14,987 nt of DNA from JBDTGE01 sp050742975 (GCA_050742975.1 JBOGDQ010000334.1:1-14987), one strand, 5' to 3'. Shown: positions 1 through 7,016, numbered from the stretch's first letter. Made by a program: numbers and translations. The notes: a model not told the origin generated them from the sequence alone.

Positions 1-743
1 GGGAACGCCCGCGCCTGCAGCGCGGCCGGATCGCCGCCGAGCCGCCGCATGAGGCCGAGCAGCGCTCGCGCGTTGGGCAGGTCGGCCGGCACCACGTCCG
101 CGAACGGCCGCTGTGTCCAGTCCAGCGCCCTGCCCTCCAGCCGCGTCGGGCACGACCACTCGTCCACCAGCCACTCGGTACCGGCAGGGGCCGCGAGCCG
201 GGGACCCCACCACGTCGTCGGCACGAGCTGCGAGGTCACCGCGAGCGAGAGCGCACGCAGCGCCGGATGTCCGCCGGCCGCGGCCGCCCACTGCGCGAAG
301 CCGAGGTAGGAGGTGCCGAGCATGCCGACGATCCCGTTGCTCCACGGTTGCCGCTCGATCCAGTTCAACGTGTCGTAGCCGTCAGCGAGCTCGTGAAAGA
401 ACGGCAGCCGCTCACCCTCCGAGCGGAACCGGCCGCGGACGTCCTGCACGACTGCGACGTAGCCGGCCGCGGCGAGCACGGTGGCCGTCGCGGGCAGACT
501 CATCAATGGCCCGCACTTGTCGTAGCAGGTGCGCAGCAGCACAGCCGGAGCCCTGCCACGTAAGGGCTGCGGCAGGTACACGTCAGTGGCCAGCCGGACG
601 CCGTCGCGCATGCCGACCATCTGCGGCTCGGCGCCGGGGTGGATCGGCCCGAAGTCACCGACCAGATGCGCGAGCCGGCTGGGAACCTCGCCGCCGGCAG
701 CGCTTGACGCGAACTCGCCGGTACCCGAGCTCTGCTCGCTCAT
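1..743 (-). CDS. CocE/NonD family serine hydrolase, N-terminal part (cut by window start)
   Basis: The first 247 codons are in view; the C-terminal half lies before position 1. The protein looks like the X-Pro dipeptidyl-peptidase S15 / cocaine-esterase (CocE/NonD) alpha/beta hydrolase family, cytoplasmic, which hydrolyses esters or acyl-amides. Evidence is the N-terminal MRDGVRLATDVYLPQPLRGR block, the CYDK tyrosine that in CocE helps form the oxyanion hole, the VVQDVRGRF strand, and the nucleophile elbow GTSYLG with Ser145 (codon 309-311). The acid and histidine of the triad would lie in the missing part. Its ATG overlaps the TGA of the upstream aldo/keto reductase (ATGA, 743-740), so it is the last visible gene of a translationally coupled minus-strand operon. 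It is clearly paralogous to the CocE-type protein at 2427-4058 (nearly identical RDGVRLATD.YLPQPLRGR blocks and GxSYLGF.QWAAAA elbows). The family call is firm; substrate is unknown. Confidence 0.9.
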   Translation of the reverse strand, partial: MSEQSSGTGEFASSAAGGEVPSRLAHLVGDFGPIHPGAEPQMVGMRDGVRLATDVYLPQPLRGRAPAVLLRTCYDKCGPLMSLPATATVLAAAGYVAVVQDVRGRFRSEGERLPFFHELADGYDTLNWIERQPWSNGIVGMLGTSYLGFAQWAAAAGGHPALRALSLAVTSQLVPTTWWGPRLAAPAGTEWLVDEWSCPTRLEGRALDWTQRPFADVVPADLPNARALLGLMRRLGGDPAALQARAF

Positions 744-1738
744 GTCGTCGGTGGGGCGGGCGGCGACTCCTCGCGGCCGGTGGCCCACGCGGCCGTGGGC
801 TCGACGAGGTCACGGTCGAGCCAGAGGTTGGCGAGCCGCTCGCGCAGCACGTCGCCGTGCTCGGCCGCGAACTGGACGGCGGCGAGATTGTCGAGCAACT
901 GCTCGGGCCGGCTGACGCCCACCAGCACGGAGGTGGTCGCGGGATGGGTGAGGACGAACGCGATCGCGACTTGCGCCGGGGAGACGCCGAACTCGCGGGC
1001 CAGCGTGGCCACCCGCCCGGCGGCGTCGCGGATACCGTCGCGGATGCCGCCAGGGTCGGCGCCGATCCGCCGGGACGGATTGGCGTGGCCGGCGAGGATG
1101 CCGCCCTCCAGCACGTCCGACGGCTGCAGTCCGAGCCCGCACTCGGCGAACAGCCGACGGTACGGCGCACCCTCGGGGATCGAACGGCGGCACACGTTGT
1201 ATTTCAACTGCGCGAGCACCGGCGACGGCATGCCTTCGGCGGCGGCGAAACAGATGGCGGCGGCAAGGTCGTCCGCGGCCCAGTTGTTCACCGCCCAGCC
1301 ACGGGCTAGCCCGTCGCCCACCAGCCCGGCGGCCTCGGTCACCACCCGCGGGACGTCCAGCTCGGTGAGGTAGTCGCCGAGGACGGCAAGGTCCGCGTGG
1401 TCGGTGCCCACTCGCGCCAGCGCGTCCCGCAGCTGGTCGACCAGCGGTTGCGCCGGCCAGTTCCACAGCCAGAGCTTCTCGGCAAGCAGGTAGTCCGTGC
1501 GGACCAGACCCGCTTGCCGGACGAGCCGGCCGAACAGGATGTCGGTGTCCGCGTCCTCCACGTGCGGACCGAAGTTGTACCAGCCCACGTCGAAGAGGTT
1601 GACACCTGCCGTGACCGCGTCCTGCAGCAGCGGCACCGCGACGTCGGCGGGCATCCGGTCCCAGGTGTGCCACGAACCGAGTGACAGCACCGACGCCTGC
1701 GCGCTGCTCGTGCCGAGTGCTTTCCTGGGCAACGTCAT
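740..1738 (-). CDS. Divergent aldo/keto reductase-fold protein (332 aa), catalytic His replaced
   Basis: An AKR-superfamily TIM-barrel protein that would normally reduce carbonyls with NADPH. Family marks in order: GSWHTWDR (21-28), FDVGWYNFG with Asp50 and Tyr54, AEKLW with Lys88, ADLAVLGD (115-122), VNNW, AQLKYNVCRR, EGGILAG and a late GVSRPEQLLDNL block typical of the NADP-binding end. The family normally reads D-L-Y-Q-L-H where this protein has D-L-A-V-L-Gly121, so the tetrad His is absent; Asp-to-Tyr spacing is also one residue short. The start at 1738 was chosen because AGGAG lies at 1750-1746, seven bases upstream; an in-frame ATG at 1759 overlaps the GntR stop (ATGA) and would add seven residues. 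The gene ends in an ATGA overlap with the downstream hydrolase. It is paralogous to the AKR at 5199-6176. True reductase activity is uncertain. Confidence 0.88.
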   Translation of the reverse strand: MTLPRKALGTSSAQASVLSLGSWHTWDRMPADVAVPLLQDAVTAGVNLFDVGWYNFGPHVEDADTDILFGRLVRQAGLVRTDYLLAEKLWLWNWPAQPLVDQLRDALARVGTDHADLAVLGDYLTELDVPRVVTEAAGLVGDGLARGWAVNNWAADDLAAAICFAAAEGMPSPVLAQLKYNVCRRSIPEGAPYRRLFAECGLGLQPSDVLEGGILAGHANPSRRIGADPGGIRDGIRDAAGRVATLAREFGVSPAQVAIAFVLTHPATTSVLVGVSRPEQLLDNLAAVQFAAEHGDVLRERLANLWLDRDLVEPTAAWATGREESPPAPPTT

Positions 1739-1755
1739 GAGCTTGCTCCTGTTCG

Positions 1756-2424
1756 TCATCGGGTGTGCTCGTGCCACTCGCGGAAGCTGTGCAACGCGGC
1801 CAGCAGGTGGTCGCGGGCGGCGCTCTCGATCTCGCGAGCGGTCCCGCCCTCGCTGATGAGCGCGACGAGGCGGCGGTGCTCCTCGATCGACTGGCTGCCG
1901 CGGTAGGGCGCGAGGACGAACGCGGTGCGTCGTATCGCGTGGATGCGGTCGGCCAGCTCGTGCAGCATCGTCGCCAGTGAAACGTTCGGGCACATGTCGT
2001 ACACGACGCCGTGGAAGTCCTGCTCGAGCCGCCCGAAGGTGAGCGTGTCGACACGTTGCATGGCGGAGGTCATCTCGTCGGTGATCTCGCCGAGCCGGCG
2101 CAGCCGAACCGGCGCGAGGTGTGGGGCGGCCAGCGACGTCGCGTAACCGTCCAGCACCGCGAGCACCGCCAGGTCGTCCTCGAAGAAGTGGGGACGGGGC
2201 GCGGCGACCCGGGCGCCCTCGTTGGGGCGGAACTCGATCAGGTCCTCGGCCTCGAGCCGACGGATGGCTTCGCGCACCGGCAAGGCGCTCACCGACAGCT
2301 CCCGCGCCACCTGCGTGATCACCACTCGGTAGCCCGGGCCGTAGGCACCGGACAGGATCCGCTCTCGGACGTAGCGGTACACCTGCTCCTGCTTGGTCAG
2401 CCCGGCGTCCTTGATCCCCGCCAT
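1756..2424 (-). CDS. GntR-family transcriptional regulator, FCD (FadR) subgroup (222 aa)
   Basis: A DNA-binding regulator with an N-terminal winged helix (about 10-75: QVYRYVRERILSG, then LSVSALPVREAIRRLE and GARVAAP) and a C-terminal all-helical FCD ligand domain (about 85-215). The three histidines that bind metal in many FCD proteins are visible as DFH138, EEH183 and RDH206, so the effector is probably a carboxylate held at a metal (family knowledge). FCD proteins are usually repressors released by a pathway acid. The start ATG at 2424 places the HTH at the usual distance from the N-terminus; it lies two bases after the stop of the CocE-type gene, with no good Shine-Dalgarno, suggesting coupling. 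The stop overlaps the alternative AKR start at 1759. It is the only regulator in the window, sits inside the operon it may control, and is the natural candidate to bind the repeated AT-rich motif at 4103-4113 and 6964-6986. Confidence 0.93.
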   Translation of the reverse strand: MAGIKDAGLTKQEQVYRYVRERILSGAYGPGYRVVITQVARELSVSALPVREAIRRLEAEDLIEFRPNEGARVAAPRPHFFEDDLAVLAVLDGYATSLAAPHLAPVRLRRLGEITDEMTSAMQRVDTLTFGRLEQDFHGVVYDMCPNVSLATMLHELADRIHAIRRTAFVLAPYRGSQSIEEHRRLVALISEGGTAREIESAARDHLLAALHSFREWHEHTR

Positions 2425-2426
2425 CG

Positions 2427-4058
2427 CTAGGCCGTCGGCCTGTCGGCGGGGATGGTGCCCAGCCGCAGCCGGGACCCGCTCGATCCGCCGACGGTGAGGG
2501 TCTGGGTGGCCGGGCGGTCCTCCACCGCGGTCCACAGGTTGTCGTCGGTGCCGGGATGGACGAGGTAGCGGGGGAACCGGGTGCAGGCCAGCGCGAGCCG
2601 CAGTCGGTGCCCGGCCGGCACCCGGTAGGCCGTCGGCGCGAGGTGGACGGTGGTGGAGGCCGGGCCGTAGCGGGTGTCGAGTCGGGCGATGCCCTCGGTG
2701 ATCGCGGTGGCGGCGCCGGTCGGCGTGACGTCGAGCAGCGTCGCGACCATGTGCATGGCCGGCGCGGTCGAGGCGACGACGAGGTCGACGGCCCCGGAGC
2801 CGATCAGGTCCAGCGCGGTCGGCCGGGCCTCGGTCGTGAATGCGAGGACGTCCTCGCGCAGGTGCAACGCTTGCTCGTCAGGCAGCTGCTGGGCCAGCAT
2901 GTCGTTGTCGACCGTAACCGGCGACGGAACCGGATCGGCGGGGTCGTGCACCCAGGTCAGCTCGCCGGGTCGGCCGGGACGCCTGCCGAGGGCGCGGCCG
3001 GAGGCATCGCCGGTGAGGAACAGCTGCAGCTCCTGCACCTCGGGCGGGGGCCAGCGCTCGGCCACTCGCCAGCCGGCGCCGGCCACCTCGTAACGCACCC
3101 GGGCGGTGGGCGCGACTGCGGTGTCGCGCAGGTAGTGGTCGAAGAAGTCCAGGACGCGGCGCACCCGCGTGGTCCCTGCCGCTGCGATCGCCGCGTCGTC
3201 CGCGACGGCGCCGGGGTGGAACGGGTGTCCGGTGTGGTCCTCGGCGGCCATGACGAGGAACTGGTCGCCCGCCGCGGGGCAGTGGTTGGACACCGCGGCC
3301 CAATCGCGCATCTGGTAGGGCGTCATCAGGTCGAACCACGCGCCGGCGTGCAGGGCGGGTATGGCGAGCCGGGTGGCGGGGAGCGGCCCGGGGTAGATGG
3401 CTGCGTGCAGTTCGGCCTCGTTGAGGCTGAGGAACTCGCGGTGCAGTTCGCGCGCGTTCGCGAGCTCGGCCGGGATCGCTTCGAGCACCGGTCTGGTGCG
3501 CCAGTCGAGCGCGAGGTCGGTCGCCTCCGGGCCGGACCACCAGCGGGCGAGCCACTCCGCACCGATCGGCGCCGCGATGTCCGCGCAGAACCAGGCGTCG
3601 GGCACTCGCTGGGACGCGACCCGCGGCGCGATCGCCCGCAGCCCCGGATGCGCGCTGGCCGCGGCGGCCCACTGGGTGAACCCGAGATAGGAGTCGCCGA
3701 GCATGACGACCCGCTCGTCGCACCAGGACTGACGCACGATCCAGTCGATGACGTCGAAGCCGTCGCGGGCCTCGTGCAGCCAGGGTGTGCGCTCGCCGCC
3801 GGAGCCGAAGGTGCCCTGCACGTCCTGCACGACGAGCGCGTAGCCCCGTGCGGTGACCTCGGCGGCGATGTGGGTGGCGCCGGTGATTGCCGATGACTTG
3901 TCGTAGCAGCCGCGGACGAGCGCTGCCGGGATCCGGCCGCGCAGCGGCTGCGGAAGGTAGATGTCGGTGGCCAGTCGCACGCCGTCGCGGAGCCGGACGA
4001 GGACCGCGTCGACCGGCGCCGGGGTCGCTCGTGCCGGCTCGCCGCCGCGCTCAGGCAC
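2427..4058 (-). CDS. CocE/NonD family (S15) serine hydrolase (543 aa)
   Basis: A complete cocaine-esterase-like hydrolase, predicted cytoplasmic with no signal peptide. Length matches the CocE family (about 550-580). The alpha/beta hydrolase core (20-145 and about 230-310) carries CYDK with Tyr52 for the oxyanion hole, the elbow GDSYLG with Ser123, Asp243 in GAWFDLMTPYQMRDW, and His275 in AAEDHTGH as the likely triad His. An inserted helical region occupies about 150-225 and the C-terminal jelly-roll (X-Pro dipeptidyl-peptidase C-terminal domain) runs from about 340 to 535. The usual GPWxH reads AAEDH, so His275 is assigned by alignment by eye. The GTG start is supported by GGGAG a few bases upstream on the minus strand; the gene is first in the operon, 93 bases from the divergent methyltransferase. 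It is expected to hydrolyse an ester or acyl-amide; annotation could equally read X-Pro dipeptidyl-peptidase, but the actual substrate is unknown. Confidence 0.92.
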   Translation of the reverse strand: MPERGGEPARATPAPVDAVLVRLRDGVRLATDIYLPQPLRGRIPAALVRGCYDKSSAITGATHIAAEVTARGYALVVQDVQGTFGSGGERTPWLHEARDGFDVIDWIVRQSWCDERVVMLGDSYLGFTQWAAAASAHPGLRAIAPRVASQRVPDAWFCADIAAPIGAEWLARWWSGPEATDLALDWRTRPVLEAIPAELANARELHREFLSLNEAELHAAIYPGPLPATRLAIPALHAGAWFDLMTPYQMRDWAAVSNHCPAAGDQFLVMAAEDHTGHPFHPGAVADDAAIAAAGTTRVRRVLDFFDHYLRDTAVAPTARVRYEVAGAGWRVAERWPPPEVQELQLFLTGDASGRALGRRPGRPGELTWVHDPADPVPSPVTVDNDMLAQQLPDEQALHLREDVLAFTTEARPTALDLIGSGAVDLVVASTAPAMHMVATLLDVTPTGAATAITEGIARLDTRYGPASTTVHLAPTAYRVPAGHRLRLALACTRFPRYLVHPGTDDNLWTAVEDRPATQTLTVGGSSGSRLRLGTIPADRPTA

Positions 4059-4151
4059 CGCAGCTCCCTTCAGTCCGGCCGCACTTCATATGTGTAATCA
4101 TATCGTATATGGTGCACGGATCTTAGACAGGAACTCCGAGTGAGGTGACCG
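4059..4151. promoter_or_regulatory. Divergent promoter region between CocE-type gene and methyltransferase gene
   Basis: This 93-base gap separates the minus-strand operon (GTG at 4058) from the plus-strand methyltransferase (GTG at 4152). Its middle (about 4085-4113) is strikingly AT-rich against GC-rich flanks and must hold both promoters. On the minus strand TATGAT (4102-4097) is one base from the TATAAT consensus and would give a leader of about 30 bases; no clear -35 is seen. On the plus strand no hexamer pair stands out. The region holds CATATG (4087-4092), TCATAT (4098-4103) and the motif TCGTATATGGT (4103-4113). GAGG at 4142-4145 is the ribosome site for the methyltransferase. Confidence 0.75.
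4103..4113 (+). promoter_or_regulatory. Candidate regulator operator, TCGTATATGGT
   Basis: An 11-base AT-rich motif, imperfectly palindromic around TATA when read as ATCGTATATGGT. Two close copies occur before the importer operon (6964-6974 and 6976-6986), giving consensus TCRTATATRRT. It overlaps the likely minus-strand -10 region, as expected for a repressor site. Assigning it to the neighbouring GntR/FCD protein is inference from position and shape only. Confidence 0.5.
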
Positions 4152-5186
4152 GTGCCAACAGCGAAGGCGACGGATCTGGCAGGCCAGCGCACCCCCGACG
4201 CGGGCACTGAGCCAGCCCCCAGCCCCGAGCCGATCGTCCGGGTCGCCACCGGGTTCATGGCCGCGAAGCAGCTGTTCGCCAGCAGCGAGCTGGGCCTGTT
4301 CGCGGCCCTCGCCGACGGTCCGCTGCCGCTGCCCGCGCTTGCCGCGCGGGCCGGGGTGCCGCCACGTCCGTGCCGGATCCTTGCCGACGCCATGGTCGGA
4401 CTCGGCGTGCTCGACCGGGTGGACGACGCATACCGCAACGGGCCCGCGGCCGCTGCCTATCTCGCGGGCGCATCCGGCGGGCTGGACCTGCGTCCCTACC
4501 TCGCCTTCTGGGACGGCGTCAGCTACCCGCACTGGCTGCACTTCGCCGACTCGATGCGCACCGACACGCCGCAGCAGCTCGACATCAGCGGCGAGCGGCA
4601 GGGCCTGTTCTTCGGCGGCGTCCAAGCCTACAACAGCGCGCATGCGCTGATGCTCGCCGAGCACGTCGACTTCTCCGGATGCCGGCGGGTGCTCGACCTC
4701 GGCGGACTGTCCGGCGCCTTCCTCGCCGCGATCCTCGCCAAGGATCCGGCGGTCCGCGGCACCTTCCTCGCGCCGGCGCAGATGGTCGAGTTCGCGCGCG
4801 CCGGACTCGCGCCGGCCGAACTCACGCGCATCGAGCTGCTCGCCGCCGACCCGCTCACCGACCCGTTGCCGGCCGGACCCTTCGACGTCGTCCTGCTCGA
4901 ACACGTCATCCACCGCTTCGACGCCGCGGACAACCAGCGGCTGCTTGCCCGGGCGCGCGAGCTCGTCGAACCCGGCGGCCGGCTGATGATCCTCGACTTC
5001 TGCCTCGACGAGAGCGTGCCCCTTCGCGCGCTTGACAGCCTGTTGGCCGGCGAATACCTCGTGATCGACGGAACGGTCGTCTACCCCGAGGCCGAGGTGC
5101 GCTCCTGGCTGGCCGCCACCGGATGGCAGTGGGAGCGCACCGTGCCCTTACCCGGCAGTCCGCGCGTACTCGTGGCGCGGGCCTGA
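4152..5186 (+). CDS. COMT-like O-methyltransferase family protein (344 aa) with altered SAM site
   Basis: A class I methyltransferase of the Methyltransf_2 / plant COMT-like group. After a Pro/Ala-rich N-terminal stretch (1-28) there is a winged-helix dimerisation domain (about 30-105: AAKQLFASSELGLFAAL, then ALAARAGVP and VLDRVDDAYRN), and a Rossmann domain from about 175. Motif I reads VLDLGGLSG (180-188) where the family has VLDVGGGSG. The next strand reads GTFLAPAQM where the family has GTVLDLPxV, so the Asp that binds the SAM ribose is Ala207. The catalytic-type His is kept as HVIHRFD (His254), as is the EPGGRLMILDF strand. The GTG start follows GAGG with six bases between. It opens the plus-strand set and is followed after 12 bases by the AKR. 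A rare TTA codon encodes Leu333. It may methylate a hydroxyl group, but the altered cofactor site leaves real doubt; it could be a non-methylating relative. Confidence 0.82.
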   Translation: MPTAKATDLAGQRTPDAGTEPAPSPEPIVRVATGFMAAKQLFASSELGLFAALADGPLPLPALAARAGVPPRPCRILADAMVGLGVLDRVDDAYRNGPAAAAYLAGASGGLDLRPYLAFWDGVSYPHWLHFADSMRTDTPQQLDISGERQGLFFGGVQAYNSAHALMLAEHVDFSGCRRVLDLGGLSGAFLAAILAKDPAVRGTFLAPAQMVEFARAGLAPAELTRIELLAADPLTDPLPAGPFDVVLLEHVIHRFDAADNQRLLARARELVEPGGRLMILDFCLDESVPLRALDSLLAGEYLVIDGTVVYPEAEVRSWLAATGWQWERTVPLPGSPRVLVARA

Positions 5187-5198
5187 CAGGAGGATCGG

Positions 5199-6176
5199 AT
5201 GAGCCTCGAACGCAGGCGGATCGGCACCACGGGCCCGGAGGTCTCGGTCTTGGCGCTCGGCTCGTGGCACACCTACGACCGAATCGACTTCCACGCCTGC
5301 GTGCAGCTGCTGCGCGCCGCGATCGACGCCGGTATCACCTTCTTCGACGTCGGCGTCTACGGCGGCGTACCCGTTGACGGCCCGGGCAGCCCGATCTCCT
5401 ACTCGCACACCGACGTGATCTTCGGCCGGGCCATGGAGGTGGCCGGCGTGGCCCGCGAGGAGTACGTCCTCAGTGAGAAGTTGTGGCTCGAGCAGTGGCC
5501 CGAGCGCGGCCTCGGCGAGCAGCTGCAACGTGCCCTGGACCGGGTCGGCACCGACTACGCGGACTTCGCCGTCCTTGGTGACATCCGCACGCCGGACCTC
5601 GACCTGCACCGGCTGGTCGAAGATCTGGCCGAGGTCGTGCGGTCCGGACGGCTGCGTTCCTGGGGTGTCAACAACTGGTCGGTCGCGAACCTGCGTCGCA
5701 CCCATGAGATCGCGCGCGAGGGCGGCCTGCCCGGCCCGCAGTTGGCCCAGCTGAAGTACAGCGTGTGCCGCCGCGCGGTCGCCGACGGGGAACCGTTTCG
5801 GGAGCTCTTCGCGGAGAGCGGCATCAGCCTCGAGGCGTCGGACATCTTCGAAGGTGGCATCCTCGCCGGCAGCTCCGGTTCGGCGCGTCCGGTCGGTCGA
5901 GATCCCGGCGATCTCCGCCCGTCGATCGCCGACGCCGCGCCCCGGGCTGCGGCGATCGCCGCCGAGCTGGGGGTCACCCCGGCACAGCTCGCCGTCGCGT
6001 TCTGCCTCACCCATGCCGCGGCTGCGACGGTGCTCTTCGGCGCGTCCCGGATCGAGCAGTTGCAGGAGAACCTCGGAGCACTCGACCTGCTGCGACGGGT
6101 GGGTGCGGACGCGCTGCGTGAGCGGGTGACGTCCCTGGCCTTGGACGCCGGCATCGTCGACCCGAGCGGGGCCTAG
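5199..6176 (+). CDS. Divergent aldo/keto reductase-fold protein (325 aa), catalytic His replaced
   Basis: A second AKR-superfamily barrel, paralogous to the one at 740-1738: both share GSWHT[WY]DR, FDVG.Y, EKLWL..WP, VNNW, AQLKY.VCRR and EGGILAG. Asp50, Tyr54 and Lys94 correspond to the family tetrad Asp, Tyr and Lys, but the fourth member is Gly127 (in ADFAVLGD) instead of His, and the Asp-Tyr spacing is four rather than five residues. The C-terminal cofactor-end block is GASRIEQLQENL. A perfect AGGAGG (5188-5193) five bases before the ATG fixes the start and predicts strong translation. The gene starts 12 bases after the methyltransferase and ends two bases before the SDR, so these three form one transcription unit. 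It may bind NADP(H) and act on a carbonyl or alcohol with an unusual proton donor, or serve another barrel function. The fold call is firm, the reaction is not. Confidence 0.88.
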   Translation: MSLERRRIGTTGPEVSVLALGSWHTYDRIDFHACVQLLRAAIDAGITFFDVGVYGGVPVDGPGSPISYSHTDVIFGRAMEVAGVAREEYVLSEKLWLEQWPERGLGEQLQRALDRVGTDYADFAVLGDIRTPDLDLHRLVEDLAEVVRSGRLRSWGVNNWSVANLRRTHEIAREGGLPGPQLAQLKYSVCRRAVADGEPFRELFAESGISLEASDIFEGGILAGSSGSARPVGRDPGDLRPSIADAAPRAAAIAAELGVTPAQLAVAFCLTHAAAATVLFGASRIEQLQENLGALDLLRRVGADALRERVTSLALDAGIVDPSGA

Positions 6177-6178
6177 CC

Positions 6179-6928
6179 ATGGCAGAGCGTGCGCGCGGCC
6201 CGGTGGCGGTCGTGACCGGTGGAGGCAGCGGTATCGGCGAGGCCGTCGCGCACGCGCTGGGCGAGGCCGGTTACCTGGTCGCCGTGCTCGACGTGGATCC
6301 GGGTGCGGCGCAGCGGGTGGCCGCGGCCGTCGGCGGTGTCGACGTGCAGGTGGACATCACCGACGCGGCGCAGGTGGCCCGTGCTGCCGAGGAGATACAG
6401 CGGCGGGCCGGGACGCCGGCCGTACTCGTCAACAACGCAGGTGTCGTCGGTGGCGGCGCGGGTCCGCTGGTCGAACTGCCGGTTGAGGTCCTCGATCGCG
6501 CGATCGCGGTCAACCTGCGCGGGACGTTCCTGCTCACTCAGGCCATCGGACGGCAGATGATCGCGGCCGGTACCGGGGGAGCAGTCGTCAATATCAGTTC
6601 GATCGGCGCGCGACAGCCGACACCCGGGCTCGGGCACTACGAGGCGACCAAGGCCGCGGTCGACGCGCTCACCCGCTCGGCTGCCATCGAACTTGCGCCG
6701 CACGGTATCCGGGTGAACGCGGTGGCGCCGGGGCCGGTGGACACCCCGATGACTCGAATGGGCCTGGCGGACCCGCAGGCGCGAGCGGCCTGGGAGGCGC
6801 GCATCCCGCTGGGTCGAATCGCGACGCCCGCGGACCTGGTGCCGCTGATCCTGCTGCTTGCCTCCGATGCCGCCCGGCACATGACGGGCGCCGTCATACC
6901 TGTCGACGGCGGCCAGCTGCTGGCCTGA
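6179..6928 (+). CDS. Short-chain dehydrogenase/reductase, classical SDR (249 aa)
   Basis: A cytoplasmic NAD(P)-dependent oxidoreductase of normal classical-SDR length. The cofactor motif TGGGSGIG is at 13-20, Asp39-Asp41 at the end of the second strand (LDVD) favour NAD(H), NNAG is at 85-88, and the catalytic set is complete: Asn112 (AVNLRG), Ser141 (NISSIG), Tyr154 and Lys158 (YEATK). The late PGPVDTPM and GAVIPVDGGQ blocks are typical of FabG-like oxidoreductases. It begins two bases after the AKR stop, with GGGG about nine bases upstream, and closes the plus-strand unit; about 90 bases of promoter DNA follow. It probably oxidises a secondary alcohol or reduces a ketone in the same pathway as its neighbours; the substrate cannot be told. 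Confidence 0.95.
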   Translation: MAERARGPVAVVTGGGSGIGEAVAHALGEAGYLVAVLDVDPGAAQRVAAAVGGVDVQVDITDAAQVARAAEEIQRRAGTPAVLVNNAGVVGGGAGPLVELPVEVLDRAIAVNLRGTFLLTQAIGRQMIAAGTGGAVVNISSIGARQPTPGLGHYEATKAAVDALTRSAAIELAPHGIRVNAVAPGPVDTPMTRMGLADPQARAAWEARIPLGRIATPADLVPLILLLASDAARHMTGAVIPVDGGQLLA

Positions 6929-7016
6929 TTGCTCGCGGTGAGCCCTTCTCCTTGCGGCACATTTCATATATGGTCTCGTATATAATCTGGAAAGACGCCG
7001 GGGAATGGGGGGCGGG
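6929..7016 (+). promoter_or_regulatory. Promoter and operator region of the importer operon
   Basis: This gap after the SDR contains an AT-rich island (6961-6987) in GC-rich DNA. TATAAT (6981-6986) is a perfect -10 hexamer; initiation about seven bases later would give a leader of about 24 bases to the ATG at 7017. No good -35 is present at 16-18 bases (TTGCGG at 6952-6957 is 23 away), so an activator or extended contacts may be used. The -10 lies inside the second copy of the repeated motif. A weak four-base-pair hairpin (GCTC/GAGC near 6931-6943) is not a convincing terminator for the SDR unit. Confidence 0.65.
6964..6987 (+). repeat. Tandem 12-base repeat, candidate double operator
   Basis: Two direct 12-base units, TCATATATGGTC (6964-6975) and TCGTATATAATC (6976-6987), differ at three positions. 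The first 11 bases of each match the motif in the divergent promoter region (TCGTATATGGT, 4103-4113) with one and two differences. Spacing is just over one helical turn, so two dimers could bind on nearly the same face. The second unit covers the TATAAT. Binding by the GntR/FCD protein at 1756-2424 is inferred. Confidence 0.55.

Noticed and set aside
113..1309. Long plus-strand open frame across the CocE and AKR genes
   Set aside because: Arg/Pro-rich, motif-free, and it spans two real minus-strand genes.
2425..2535. Earlier start for the GntR gene at 2535
   Set aside because: It would overlap the CocE-type gene by more than 100 bases and push the winged helix unusually far from the N-terminus.
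2556..3896. Long plus-strand open frame (446 codons) opposite the CocE-type gene
   Set aside because: It is the antisense of a gene with clear family motifs; the translation is Gly/Arg/Val-rich with no recognisable domain, as expected for a shadow frame in high-GC DNA.
6931..6943. Possible terminator hairpin after the SDR gene
   Set aside because: Only four base pairs of stem with no T-run; too weak to call.
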